Shown: positions 1 to 5,266 of the stretch, one piece after another
How positions within the stretch are numbered: position 1 is the stretch's first letter
Layout of the letters: every line of letters starts with the position of its first letter
Assembly: GCA_030150795.1 (NCBI GenBank)
Contig: JASLFF010000222.1
Location: 1-5,266 of the forward strand
Length of the DNA stretch: 5,266 nt
From: Terriglobales bacterium
Lineage (GTDB): Bacteria > Acidobacteriota > Terriglobia > Terriglobales > Gp1-AA117
Direction: 5' to 3'
Notes under the pieces: model-generated
What the model was told of the DNA's origin: nothing
Database searches by the model: none
What the model saw: the letters and a program-made list of their open reading frames with translations, nothing else
Translations under genes and position numbers: made by a program

Positions 1-687
1 TCCGTGGACGTGCCCGTAGTGAGCCAGATTTTTGCCAGTGAAGAAGTGCCCTATATGGCGATCCGCCTTGGGTTGGACATGCAGATGGTGCGGGAAATTA
101 TCAGCCGTGAAGAGTTGCCTGAACCTGCGGCCGCTTCTCAAGCTCGTGGCATCGCCGTTGGCAGGTTAACTCCTGAGCTGTTGAGCGCTTGCTCGCGGCT
201 GCTGGACCTTCTCCACACGCCGGAAGACATACCATTCCTCAGTAACACGATCCAGAGAGAGATTGTGTACCGCCTGCTGCGTGGTCCGCAGGGAGAGCGC
301 CTCCGTGCGATCGCTACCTCAGGCGATCAAAGCCACAGAACGGCCAAGGCGATTGCCTGGCTCCGCGCCAACTTCAACAAGCCGCTACGTGTGGAGGAAC
401 TGGCAGAAATGGCGCGCATGGGAACATCGACGCTGCATCACCACTTCCGCGCCCTCACAGCGATGAGCCCGCTGCAGTATCAGAAACAGCTTCGCCTGCA
501 TGCTGCCCGTGACCGCATGCTCATGGACGGGCTTGATGCCGCGAGCGCCGCCTTTGAAGTTGGCTATGAAAGCGCCAGCCAGTTCAACCGCGAGTACAAA
601 CGCTGCTTCGGACAGCCTCCGATGCGGGACGTCAAAGGACGCCGCACGGCACAGCCTGCTGTGGTTTTCCGAAGTCCCGAAGCGTAG
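1..687 (+). CDS. AraC-family transcriptional regulator, C-terminal part (5' end outside window)
   Basis: This is a DNA-binding transcription regulator. The reading frame is open from the first base (TCC GTG GAC) and ends at TAG 685-687, so the gene starts upstream; the GTG at 4 is merely the first possible start codon in view. About 228 codons are visible, and family members of this shape run to roughly 300, so some 70 residues are probably missing. Counting from the codon at 4, residues 1-100 resemble the rear part of the AraC-type N-terminal domain (PF06719-like, as in E. coli YqhC). The two helix-turn-helix motifs of the AraC DNA-binding domain follow: the first near 128-150 (LRVEELAEMARMGTSTLHHHF), with the linker helix SPLQYQKQLRLHAAR, and the second near 177-201 (AAFEVGYESASQFNREYKR, then FGQPP). 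The effector and target genes cannot be read from the sequence. The last residues (SPEA) and the stop codon fall inside a short repeat. The family call is firm; the physiological role is unknown. Confidence 0.93.
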   Translation, partial: SVDVPVVSQIFASEEVPYMAIRLGLDMQMVREIISREELPEPAAASQARGIAVGRLTPELLSACSRLLDLLHTPEDIPFLSNTIQREIVYRLLRGPQGERLRAIATSGDQSHRTAKAIAWLRANFNKPLRVEELAEMARMGTSTLHHHFRALTAMSPLQYQKQLRLHAARDRMLMDGLDAASAAFEVGYESASQFNREYKRCFGQPPMRDVKGRRTAQPAVVFRSPEA

Positions 688-713
688 CTTTTTCTGAAAT
701 CCCGACGCGTAGC
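675..713 (+). repeat. Short direct repeat, two copies of TCCCGAMGCGTAGC
   Basis: TCCCGAAGCGTAGC at 675-688 and TCCCGACGCGTAGC at 700-713 match at 13 of 14 positions and start 25 bp apart. The first copy covers the last codons and the TAG stop of the AraC-type gene. The second copy runs into the left arm of the inverted repeat described next. The copies are seen directly; that they belong to a dispersed intergenic repeat family is an inference. Confidence 0.7.
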
Positions 714-861
714 GAGGGATCCCTATCAGCTTGAGTTATTTCTGGGTTGACAAAACGTGCGATTGATTCTTATCGGGGTACGGTCGCAGCCGGACTCCAG
801 CGTTCGAAAAACGCGGGATCCTGAAACATTTTGGAATCGCTATAGGGATCTCTCGCTACGC
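707..861. repeat. Inverted repeat pair (20-bp arms) bounding a 115-bp non-coding spacer
   Basis: The left arm GCGTAGCGAGGGATCCCTAT (707-726) and the reverse complement of the right arm (842-861) differ at one base. The match extends further with single-base gaps: CGA(C) before the left arm pairs with the TCG after the right arm, and (C)AGC after the left arm pairs with GCT at 839-841. A further GGGATCC lies between them at 815-821. The spacer holds no convincing gene. The pair sits between the convergent ends of the AraC-type gene and the minus-strand gene at 872-1240. It could be a MITE-like or dispersed intergenic repeat, or it could fold as a long-range hairpin in read-through RNA. There is no T-run typical of an intrinsic terminator. 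Confidence 0.75.
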
Positions 862-871
862 TCGAGAAGGT

Positions 872-1240
872 TTACTCATCCCAAAACTTCTTCCACCAGC
901 CTTTTTTCTCCTCTGGCGCTTCGTCATCGAATACCGGCTCGTCGTTGAGGCCCAAGAATCCGCCAGCGCGTGTGGACGCATGTTGCTCTGCAGGTCGCGG
1001 GGGAAGAAAACTCTGCCGCTGCCCGGTCGCGGCGCGTTGCGCCACCTTGGCACGCTCGCGACGGAACGTTGCAATGCCCAGGCCGTCGCCGCCAGCGGGC
1101 AGCACGGCAATTACCGCGCTTGGCCGGGCCAGAGCGTAGTCCACCGGTCCGCGAAGAAGTGTGTCAATCCTTGTTCCGTGCGCCAGGGTTGAACGAAGAA
1201 TGGAAGTAGTATCCTGGTCAAAAGCAATCCAGCGTGCCAT
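872..1240 (-). CDS. Conserved-looking hypothetical protein with aromatic/lysine-rich C-terminus
   Basis: This is a 122-residue protein I do not recognise as a named family. The ATG at 1240-1238 is preferred over a TTG two codons upstream (1246). It gives the start MARWIAFDQDT, with a GGATGG sequence (complement of 1248-1253) 7 nt upstream as a plausible ribosome site. The first 60 or so residues look like a small folded domain (ALARPSAVIAVLPAGGDG). Residues 62-105 are Arg/Ala/Gln/Pro-rich and probably disordered. The end is acidic then aromatic-basic (GLNDEPVFDDEAPEEKKG, then WWKKFWDE), which could be a docking or membrane-interface tail. There is no signal peptide or transmembrane helix. It is transcribed towards the repeat spacer and convergently to the AraC-type gene; its start faces away from the Tat-protein/amidase operon. 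Overlapping plus-strand frames here lack comparable start signals or protein character. Coding status is likely; the function is unknown. Confidence 0.68.
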   Translation of the reverse strand: MARWIAFDQDTTSILRSTLAHGTRIDTLLRGPVDYALARPSAVIAVLPAGGDGLGIATFRRERAKVAQRAATGQRQSFLPPRPAEQHASTRAGGFLGLNDEPVFDDEAPEEKKGWWKKFWDE

Positions 1241-1325
1241 GGGCAAACCATCCGTGAATATGAACTAAGACGAAGCGGCCTTTAATTGGATGCAAGCTCC
1301 TGTTCCCGCGTTTGACCACGTGTTT

Positions 1326-1354
1326 TCAACCCCAGCGTTGACGCTGGGGTTTGA
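1326..1354. promoter_or_regulatory. Perfect palindrome in the divergent intergenic region (possible operator)
   Basis: AACCCCAGCG (1328-1337) and CGCTGGGGTT (1342-1351) form a perfect 10-bp stem around a TTGA loop. A one-base bulge adds two more pairs (TC at 1326-1327 with GA at 1353-1354). It lies between two divergent genes and its right edge touches the proposed -35 box of the operon at 1417. No T-run follows on either strand, so it is not a normal intrinsic terminator. It could be a dyad operator for a DNA-binding protein or a copy of a dispersed genomic palindrome. Confidence 0.55.
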
Positions 1355-1378
1355 CGATAAAGATGCGCTTCATTTACT
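1351..1378 (+). promoter_or_regulatory. Candidate sigma-70-type promoter for the Tat-protein/amidase operon
   Basis: TTGACG at 1351-1356 (5 of 6 to the -35 consensus) is followed after 16 nt by TTTACT at 1373-1378 (4 of 6 to the -10 consensus). Transcription would begin near 1385, leaving a leader of about 30 nt that contains the ribosome site at 1404. Position and orientation fit the gene at 1417. The boxes were picked by eye and acidobacterial promoter consensus is not well known to me, so this is tentative. Confidence 0.4.
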
Positions 1379-1403
1379 CTCCCCGCTTAAGACTTTCTTA
1401 ACC

Positions 1404-1408
1404 GGAGA
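1404..1408 (+). promoter_or_regulatory. Ribosome binding site GGAGA for the gene at 1417
   Basis: GGAGA lies 8 nt upstream of the ATG at 1417. This is good Shine-Dalgarno spacing, and it supports both this start and the plus-strand reading over the long antisense frame that covers the same region. Confidence 0.7.
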
Positions 1409-1416
1409 ACAACGGG

Positions 1417-1881
1417 ATGCCCAAATTCCTGCTTGGCCGTCGCCAGTTCGCCCTTGGCGTGGCTGCGGTAGCCACTAATGCGCTGATTCCAAAGGGAAAC
1501 GGGCTGACAATGAATGTCTTGGGCCAGACTACTGCGCCCGATCCCCAATCTCTTGAAGCCAAGACGAAAGCTGCCATGGCCAAGCTTTCCGCCTCCGCCC
1601 AGGCCGAAGTAGAGATGAAAGTGGCATCCATCTTCCGCAAATATGGTGACCGGCTCAGCGACGAGCAGAAAGCCGACATCCGCCGCATCATGGCTGAGTC
1701 GCAGGAAGGCCTGGAAAAAATGCGCGCCTTTAAGCTTGAAAATGGCGACCAGCCGGCAGACGCATTCCGCGCTTATCGAGGCGAGGCAAAGCCTGGCGCA
1801 GCAAAAGAAAAGCTCAGCACCGCAAAAGAAAATGGTGCGACGAAGCCTGCTCAAGCCAAGTCCCAGAAAGAGAACAAATAA
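1417..1881 (+). CDS. Small protein with Tat-like signal peptide, first gene of amidase operon
   Basis: This is a 154-residue protein, probably exported, with no named function that I recognise. The start MPKFLLGRRQFALGVAAVAT has twin arginines at 8-9 in the context GRRQFAL, followed by a hydrophobic stretch (about 11-24), as in Tat signal peptides; the consensus Ser/Thr before RR is Gly here. Residues 45-120 are mostly charged and helix-prone (EVEMKVASIFRKYGDRLSDE, then QKADIRRIMAESQEGLEKMR). This middle part also contains AFKLENGDQPADAF, the kind of sequence I have seen in small acidobacterial proteins beside amidases, though that is memory and unchecked. Residues 122-154 are a Lys/Ala/Gln-rich, probably disordered tail. 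The start is supported by GGAGA 8 nt upstream. The stop TAA (1879-1881) directly abuts the ATG of the amidase gene, so the two are co-transcribed and probably translationally coupled. It may be an accessory or partner protein of the amidase; this is inferred from position only. Confidence 0.82.
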   Translation: MPKFLLGRRQFALGVAAVATNALIPKGNGLTMNVLGQTTAPDPQSLEAKTKAAMAKLSASAQAEVEMKVASIFRKYGDRLSDEQKADIRRIMAESQEGLEKMRAFKLENGDQPADAFRAYRGEAKPGAAKEKLSTAKENGATKPAQAKSQKENK

Positions 1882-3285
1882 ATGCTCAGCGAAGACATTC
1901 TCTTTCTTTCCGTCACCGAGATCTCCAGGCGCATTCGTGCGCGCCAGCTTTCACCCGTTGAACTCACGGAAAGCTATCTGGATCGAAGCCGCTCGATTGG
2001 CAAAAAGCTGAACGCTTATGCCACACTTACGCCCGACCTTGCGTTGCAGCAGGCGCACGCGGCGGAAAAAGAAATCGCGGCAGGGAAGTATCGCGGGCCA
2101 TTGCACGGAATTCCTTACGCAGCCAAAGACCTGCTCGCTGTAAAAGGCTATCCCACAGGCTGGGGCGCGCGGCCTTACGCTGACCAGCGCTTTGATTATG
2201 ATGCCACGGTCATCAAAAAGCTTGAAGCCGCCGGCGCGGTGCTGCTAGGCAAAGCAGCGATGATCGAGTTGGCCGGCGGCATGGGATATCGCTTTGCCTC
2301 AGCGTCAGCAACCGGCGCGGCAAAAAATCCCTGGAACACTGATTATTGGACGTGCGGATCGTCGAGCGGCTCTGCTGCGATTACAGGCGCAGGTCTGGCG
2401 GCCTTTGCCATTGGTACTGAAACCTGGGGATCGATCATTTGTCCTTCAGGATTTTGCGGGCTCAGCGGCCTGCGCCCCACGTACGGACGCGTGAGCCGAA
2501 GCGGCGCAATGGCTCTTTCTTACACCATGGATAAGATTGGCCCCATCACTCGCAACGCCGATGATTGCGACCTGGTCCTGAAAGTTATTTCCGGCCATGA
2601 CGCAGAAGATCTGGGCTCGCTGCCGGAAGCCGCGGCAAAATATACTGGCGCGCCTGAAGTGAAAGGCAAGCTGCGCGTAGGATGGCTGGTGAACCAGTGG
2701 AAAGAAATCTCACCGGACGTAAATCAGGCCGTGATGGCCGCGCGGCAGGTGCTGGAAAAGAGCCCGTCGATCGATCTGAGCAACACCACTCTGCCCGATG
2801 GTCCTTGGGAGACTGCGGCAGGATTAGTAGTTTCCGTGGAAGGCGCAACTGCGTTTCGCACGCTCATTCAATCAGGACGAGTAGCTGAACTCAACGATCC
2901 GCTGGGCAAAATTGGTGGCTACATGAATGAGGAGATCAGCGCATCTGATTTCATTCTGGCCCAGCGCATCCGCGCCGTTTTGCAAGTGAAGATGGATGAA
3001 ATTTTCCAGCATGTTGACGTTCTGGCGACTGCCTCGCTGCCGGTGACCGCCAGCAAACTCGACGCCAATCTGGACGAAGCGTTAACCTTTGCCGATCCCA
3101 TTGGCGGCATCGGAAACATCTGCGGGCTGCCGGCGATCAGCGTGCCTTGCGGCTTTGGCCAGCACGGCCTGCCGGCGGGCATACAGTTTATTGGCCGCGC
3201 GCTGGATGACGCCAAGATCATTCAGGCGGCGCGCATTTTCCAGCGCCAGACAGACTGGCACCGCAAGCACCCTAGCCTTAGCTAA
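1882..3285 (+). CDS. Amidase-signature family hydrolase
   Basis: This is a 467-residue C-N hydrolase of the amidase signature (AS) family, whose members cleave amide bonds in small amides, acyl-amides or glutamine. The natural substrate cannot be told from sequence. The AS Ser-cisSer-Lys triad is visible: Lys82 (in YAAKDLL), cis-Ser160 (CGSSSGSAA) and nucleophile Ser184 (GTETWGSIICPSGFCG). The 24-residue gap between the two serines is the same as in FAAH (217/241) and malonamidase E2 (131/155). The downstream stretch GLRPTYGRVSRSGAMALSYT, then MDKIGPITR, is also typical. Compared with the usual GTDTGGSIRxP, Trp182 replaces Gly and Ile186 replaces Arg. Length is normal for the family and the 3' end is intact. 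There is no signal peptide. The ATG immediately follows the upstream TAA, and a weak AAGAG ribosome site (1868-1872) lies inside the upstream gene. It is often annotated as GatA-like, but nothing here (no gatB or gatC) points to tRNA amidation. The family call is firm. Confidence 0.95.
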   Translation: MLSEDILFLSVTEISRRIRARQLSPVELTESYLDRSRSIGKKLNAYATLTPDLALQQAHAAEKEIAAGKYRGPLHGIPYAAKDLLAVKGYPTGWGARPYADQRFDYDATVIKKLEAAGAVLLGKAAMIELAGGMGYRFASASATGAAKNPWNTDYWTCGSSSGSAAITGAGLAAFAIGTETWGSIICPSGFCGLSGLRPTYGRVSRSGAMALSYTMDKIGPITRNADDCDLVLKVISGHDAEDLGSLPEAAAKYTGAPEVKGKLRVGWLVNQWKEISPDVNQAVMAARQVLEKSPSIDLSNTTLPDGPWETAAGLVVSVEGATAFRTLIQSGRVAELNDPLGKIGGYMNEEISASDFILAQRIRAVLQVKMDEIFQHVDVLATASLPVTASKLDANLDEALTFADPIGGIGNICGLPAISVPCGFGQHGLPAGIQFIGRALDDAKIIQAARIFQRQTDWHRKHPSLS

Positions 3286-3335
3286 CCTCAATCAGCTAGA
3301 GGGGTATTTTGGTAGAGGCGCAGTTTGTAAATGGT

Positions 3336-3353
3336 TCATCGCTTGCGCGATGA
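3336..3353. repeat. Inverted repeat 1 of 3 after the amidase gene
   Basis: TCATCGC (3336-3342) and GCGATGA (3347-3353) form a perfect 7-bp stem with a TTGC loop, 50 bp downstream of the amidase stop. No T-run follows (CGTTTGCC), so it is a poor intrinsic terminator. It could still protect the mRNA 3' end. Confidence 0.5.
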
Positions 3354-3370
3354 CGTTTGCCTAAAGGCCC

Positions 3371-3390
3371 ACGATTCGCTAGCGAATCGT
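3371..3390. repeat. Inverted repeat 2 of 3: perfect 20-bp palindrome
   Basis: ACGATTCGCTAGCGAATCGT is a perfect, gapless 10+10 bp palindrome. With no natural loop it suits a dimeric DNA-binding protein, or cruciform DNA, better than an RNA terminator. It lies about 150 bp upstream of the phosphorylase start. Confidence 0.65.
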
Positions 3391-3408
3391 TAAACGCTGA
3401 CACTCGTA

Positions 3409-3434
3409 GTGAGCCAGTTTTCAAACTGGCTCAC
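3409..3434. repeat. Inverted repeat 3 of 3: strong hairpin
   Basis: GTGAGCCAGTT (3409-3419) and AACTGGCTCAC (3424-3434) pair perfectly over 11 bp around a TTCA loop. The sequence after it is ACCGGG, so there is no U-tract on the plus strand. It could be a dispersed palindromic repeat, an mRNA stabiliser for the amidase transcript, or an upstream element of the phosphorylase gene. Confidence 0.65.
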
Positions 3435-3512
3435 ACCGGGTATTTCACCTGAGTGCGCGTCTAGCGGCTACTGTGCAATACTACATGGGTTGCCGCGTAT
3501 CCTCGATTGCCT

Positions 3513-3517
3513 GGAGA
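3513..3517 (+). promoter_or_regulatory. GGAGA ribosome-site-like sequence, badly placed for the phosphorylase start
   Basis: GGAGA is the only good Shine-Dalgarno match before the phosphorylase gene. It is 20 nt from the phosphorylase ATG at 3538, which is too far. It is 10 nt from another ATG at 3528, which opens a six-codon frame that ends inside the phosphorylase gene. Confidence 0.45.
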
Positions 3518-3527
3518 CGTGCATCCA

Positions 3528-3548
3528 ATGATCCAGAATGTCCGCTGA
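3528..3548 (+). CDS. Possible six-codon leader frame (MIQNVR) overlapping the phosphorylase start
   Basis: ATG ATC CAG AAT GTC CGC TGA starts 10 nt after GGAGA and stops 8 nt past the phosphorylase ATG, in another frame. Ribosomes loaded here would end next to the phosphorylase start and could re-initiate, which would explain why that ATG has no ribosome site of its own. This is inferred from spacing alone and may be chance. Confidence 0.2.
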   Translation: MIQNVR

Positions 3549-5266
3549 TTTCCTGACCGGAACACGGTTTAATCCGGAACCGCTGCGTGAGTCTATCCTG
3601 CGGCACATTCATTACGCCCTGGCACGCTCCGGCGGAAATCAAGTTCCGCGCGAGCTTTTCAAGCCCCTCTCTCTCACCATTCGCGACTACCTGATCGATG
3701 GCCTGCTCAAGACCGAACGGCTCTATCACGAAGCGAACGTCAAGCGCCTGGGCTATCTCTCAATGGAATTCCTGATGGGGCGCTGGCTCAGTGACAATCT
3801 GTGCAACCTTGGCCTGGGCGAGCAGTGCCGCACCGTGCTGGCGGAATTTGGCGTGAAGCTGGAAGACGTCTTGGAAGTGGAGCCGGACGCGGGCCTTGGC
3901 AATGGCGGCCTTGGCCGGTTGGCCGCGTGCTTTTTGGAATCGCTGGCCACCATGGGCATGCCGGGATTTGGTTACGGTATTGACTACGAGTACGGCATGT
4001 TTAAGCAGGAAATTGTTGGCGGCTTCCAGCGGGAAAAACCGGACCAATGGAAGTCTGAAGGAACGCCGTTTTACATTGAGCGGGCGCAGGATTTTTGCAC
4101 TGTGCCGATGTATGGCCGGCTGCAATCGTCGCGTGATTCGCACGGCAACCGGCGGCAGAGCTGGGTGGACAGCAAGATTGTTGTCGGCGTGCCGAATGAC
4201 ATGCCAGTGGCGGGCTATGGTGGTGAGACCGTAAACTTTCTGCGCCTGTTCACGGCGCGAGCGTCAGAAGATTTTGACATTGAGATTTTCAATCGCGGTG
4301 ATTACATTCGCGCCGTCGAGCAGAAGATTGCCTCGGAAAATATTTCCCGCGTCCTTTATCCCTCTGACTCCGTGCTCTCCGGCAAAGAGCTGCGGCTGAA
4401 CCAGGAATATTTTCTGGTTGCCTGCGCGTTGCGCGACCTGTTGCGCAATTACATGTCAACGCACAGCGGCTTTGACGATCTTCCCGCCAAGGTCGCAATC
4501 CAGATGAATGATACGCATCCCAGCCTGTGCGTGGCTGAGCTGATGCGCCTTTTGGTGGACGAGAACCTGCTCGATTGGGACCATGCCTGGGAGCTTACCG
4601 TGGCCACGCTGGGCTATACCAACCACACGCTGCTGCCGGAAGCGCTGGAAAAATGGCCTGTCTCGCTGATTGAGCGCGTGCTGCCGCGCCACACGGAAAT
4701 AATCTTCGGCATCAATCATCAATTCCTGCGCACCGTCGCGCGGAGTTGGCCAGGAGACATCGACCGCCAGCGCCGCATGTCGATCATTGAAGAAGGCCCG
4801 GAAAAGCAGGTGCGCATGGCCAACCTAGCCATTGTGGGCAGCCACGCTATTAACGGCGTTTCGCATTTGCATTCTGAGCTCATCAAGAGCGCGCTGGTGC
4901 CGGACTTTGCTCAGCTCTGGCCGGAGCGCTTTAGCAACAAGACCAATGGAGTCGCCCCGCGGCGCTGGATATTGAAGGCCAATCCCGGCCTTTCCGCGCT
5001 GCTTACCCGCACCGTAGGCGAAGAATGGATTACTGACCTGGAACGCGTGCGCGCCATTGAAAAAGGGGCCGGTGATCCGGCTTTCCGAGAGGAATTCCGA
5101 GAGATCAAGCGGCACAACAAAGAAAAGCTGGCGCGGGAAGTCTTTAACACTACTGCCGTGGCCATAGATCCGCAATCAATGTTTGACGTTCACGTAAAGC
5201 GCATTCACGAGTACAAGCGCCAACTCTTGAATGTGATGCGCGTGATCCACGAATACCTGAGCGTGG
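3538..5266 (+). CDS. glgP: Glycogen/alpha-glucan phosphorylase, N-terminal 576 residues (3' end outside window)
   Basis: This GT35-family enzyme phosphorolyses alpha-1,4-glucans to glucose-1-phosphate in the cytoplasm, using pyridoxal phosphate. The frame is open to the window end; family members are about 800-850 residues, so roughly the last 250 are missing. Visible blocks, with residues from the ATG at 3538, are: RHIHYALA (22-29); DAGLGNGGLGRLAACFLES (117-135), the glycine-rich active-site loop; the 280s-loop region SDSVLSGKELRLNQEYF (276-292); NDTHPSL (324-330); TNHTLLPEALEKWP (361-374), with His363 equal to rabbit muscle His377; NKTNGVAPRRW (467-477); and KRIHEYKRQLLN (554-565), whose Lys554, Arg555 and Lys560 match rabbit 568, 569 and 574 at the phosphate site. 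The PLP lysine (rabbit 680) lies beyond the window. TGA at 3529-3531 closes the frame upstream, so ATG 3538 is the first start and gives a normal family N-terminus. It has no close ribosome site. No animal-type N-terminal phosphorylation segment is present. Confidence 0.96.
   Translation, partial: MSADFLTGTRFNPEPLRESILRHIHYALARSGGNQVPRELFKPLSLTIRDYLIDGLLKTERLYHEANVKRLGYLSMEFLMGRWLSDNLCNLGLGEQCRTVLAEFGVKLEDVLEVEPDAGLGNGGLGRLAACFLESLATMGMPGFGYGIDYEYGMFKQEIVGGFQREKPDQWKSEGTPFYIERAQDFCTVPMYGRLQSSRDSHGNRRQSWVDSKIVVGVPNDMPVAGYGGETVNFLRLFTARASEDFDIEIFNRGDYIRAVEQKIASENISRVLYPSDSVLSGKELRLNQEYFLVACALRDLLRNYMSTHSGFDDLPAKVAIQMNDTHPSLCVAELMRLLVDENLLDWDHAWELTVATLGYTNHTLLPEALEKWPVSLIERVLPRHTEIIFGINHQFLRTVARSWPGDIDRQRRMSIIEEGPEKQVRMANLAIVGSHAINGVSHLHSELIKSALVPDFAQLWPERFSNKTNGVAPRRWILKANPGLSALLTRTVGEEWITDLERVRAIEKGAGDPAFREEFREIKRHNKEKLAREVFNTTAVAIDPQSMFDVHVKRIHEYKRQLLNVMRVIHEYLSV

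Noticed and set aside
15..27. 13-mer CGTAGTGAGCCAG shared between the AraC-type gene (15-27) and the third intergenic hairpin (3405-3417)
   Set aside because: A match of this length is expected by chance at a rate near one half in a window this size, and the first copy lies within an ordinary coding sequence.
747..775. TTGACA at 747-752 as a promoter inside the repeat spacer
   Set aside because: The -35 match is perfect, but no acceptable -10 box lies 16-18 nt downstream, and the next plus-strand stretch has no gene until 1417.
1387..1854. Long minus-strand frame (155 codons) opposite the Tat-signal protein
   Set aside because: The plus-strand gene has a ribosome site, a coherent signal peptide and a coupled amidase gene; the antisense product is Cys/Phe-rich with no recognisable domain.
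1882..3285. Calling the amidase GatA (tRNA amidotransferase subunit A)
   Set aside because: Triad spacing is shared by all AS enzymes, the signature around Ser184 is non-GatA-like, and no gatB or gatC is nearby; a generic amidase is all the sequence supports.
3279..3310. Possible intrinsic terminator just after the amidase stop (TAGCT...AGCTA, then TATTTT)
   Set aside because: The stem is only 5 bp with a 10-nt loop, AT-containing, and separated from the short T-run by a G-run; too weak to call.
3485..3556. ATG at 3485 as a start for an upstream plus-strand gene
   Set aside because: The frame closes within about 23 codons (TGA at 3554-3556), has no ribosome site, and is not in frame with the phosphorylase.
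3760..4143. Minus-strand frames opposite the phosphorylase gene (also 4456-4722 and 4825-5175)
   Set aside because: The plus strand encodes unmistakable conserved phosphorylase blocks here; the antisense frames are mirror artefacts of GC-rich codon use.

Overview
This is a chromosomal window of moderately high GC from what is most likely an acidobacterium (Acidobacteriota, Terriglobia/Koribacter-like). That assignment rests on the general character of the proteins (a small Tat-signal protein paired with an amidase, a short protein ending in a Trp/Lys-rich tail) and on palindromic intergenic repeats of a style I associate with that group. It is an inference, not a marker-gene result.

Layout: (1) At 1-687 is the 3' part of an AraC-family regulator, cut by the left window edge. 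(2) At about 675-866 is a repeat-rich, apparently non-coding spacer. It has short direct repeats and a 20-bp inverted repeat pair 115 bp apart, and the regulator's stop codon lies inside one repeat copy. (3) At 872-1240, on the minus strand, is a 122-residue protein of unknown function. (4) At 1241-1416 is a divergent intergenic region with a perfect 10-bp-stem palindrome that abuts a plausible sigma-70 promoter reading right. (5) At 1417-3285 is a two-gene operon: a 154-residue protein with a Tat-like signal peptide, followed with no spacing (TAA|ATG) by an amidase-signature hydrolase with a complete Lys-Ser-Ser triad. (6) At 3286-3537 is a spacer with three strong inverted repeats and a puzzling translation-start region. 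(7) At 3538-5266 are the first 576 codons of an alpha-glucan (glycogen) phosphorylase, cut by the right edge before the PLP-binding lysine.

No pathway joins all these genes. The one clear functional unit is the exported small protein plus amidase. The phosphorylase is central storage-polysaccharide metabolism (phosphorolysis of alpha-1,4-glucan to glucose-1-phosphate) and is separated from the amidase operon by about 250 bp. I see no tRNA, rRNA, CRISPR array, transposase or phage gene, and no strong sign of a new multi-gene system. The points most worth a second look are the Tat-protein/amidase pairing, the non-canonical amidase signature, the intergenic repeats, and the start of the phosphorylase gene.
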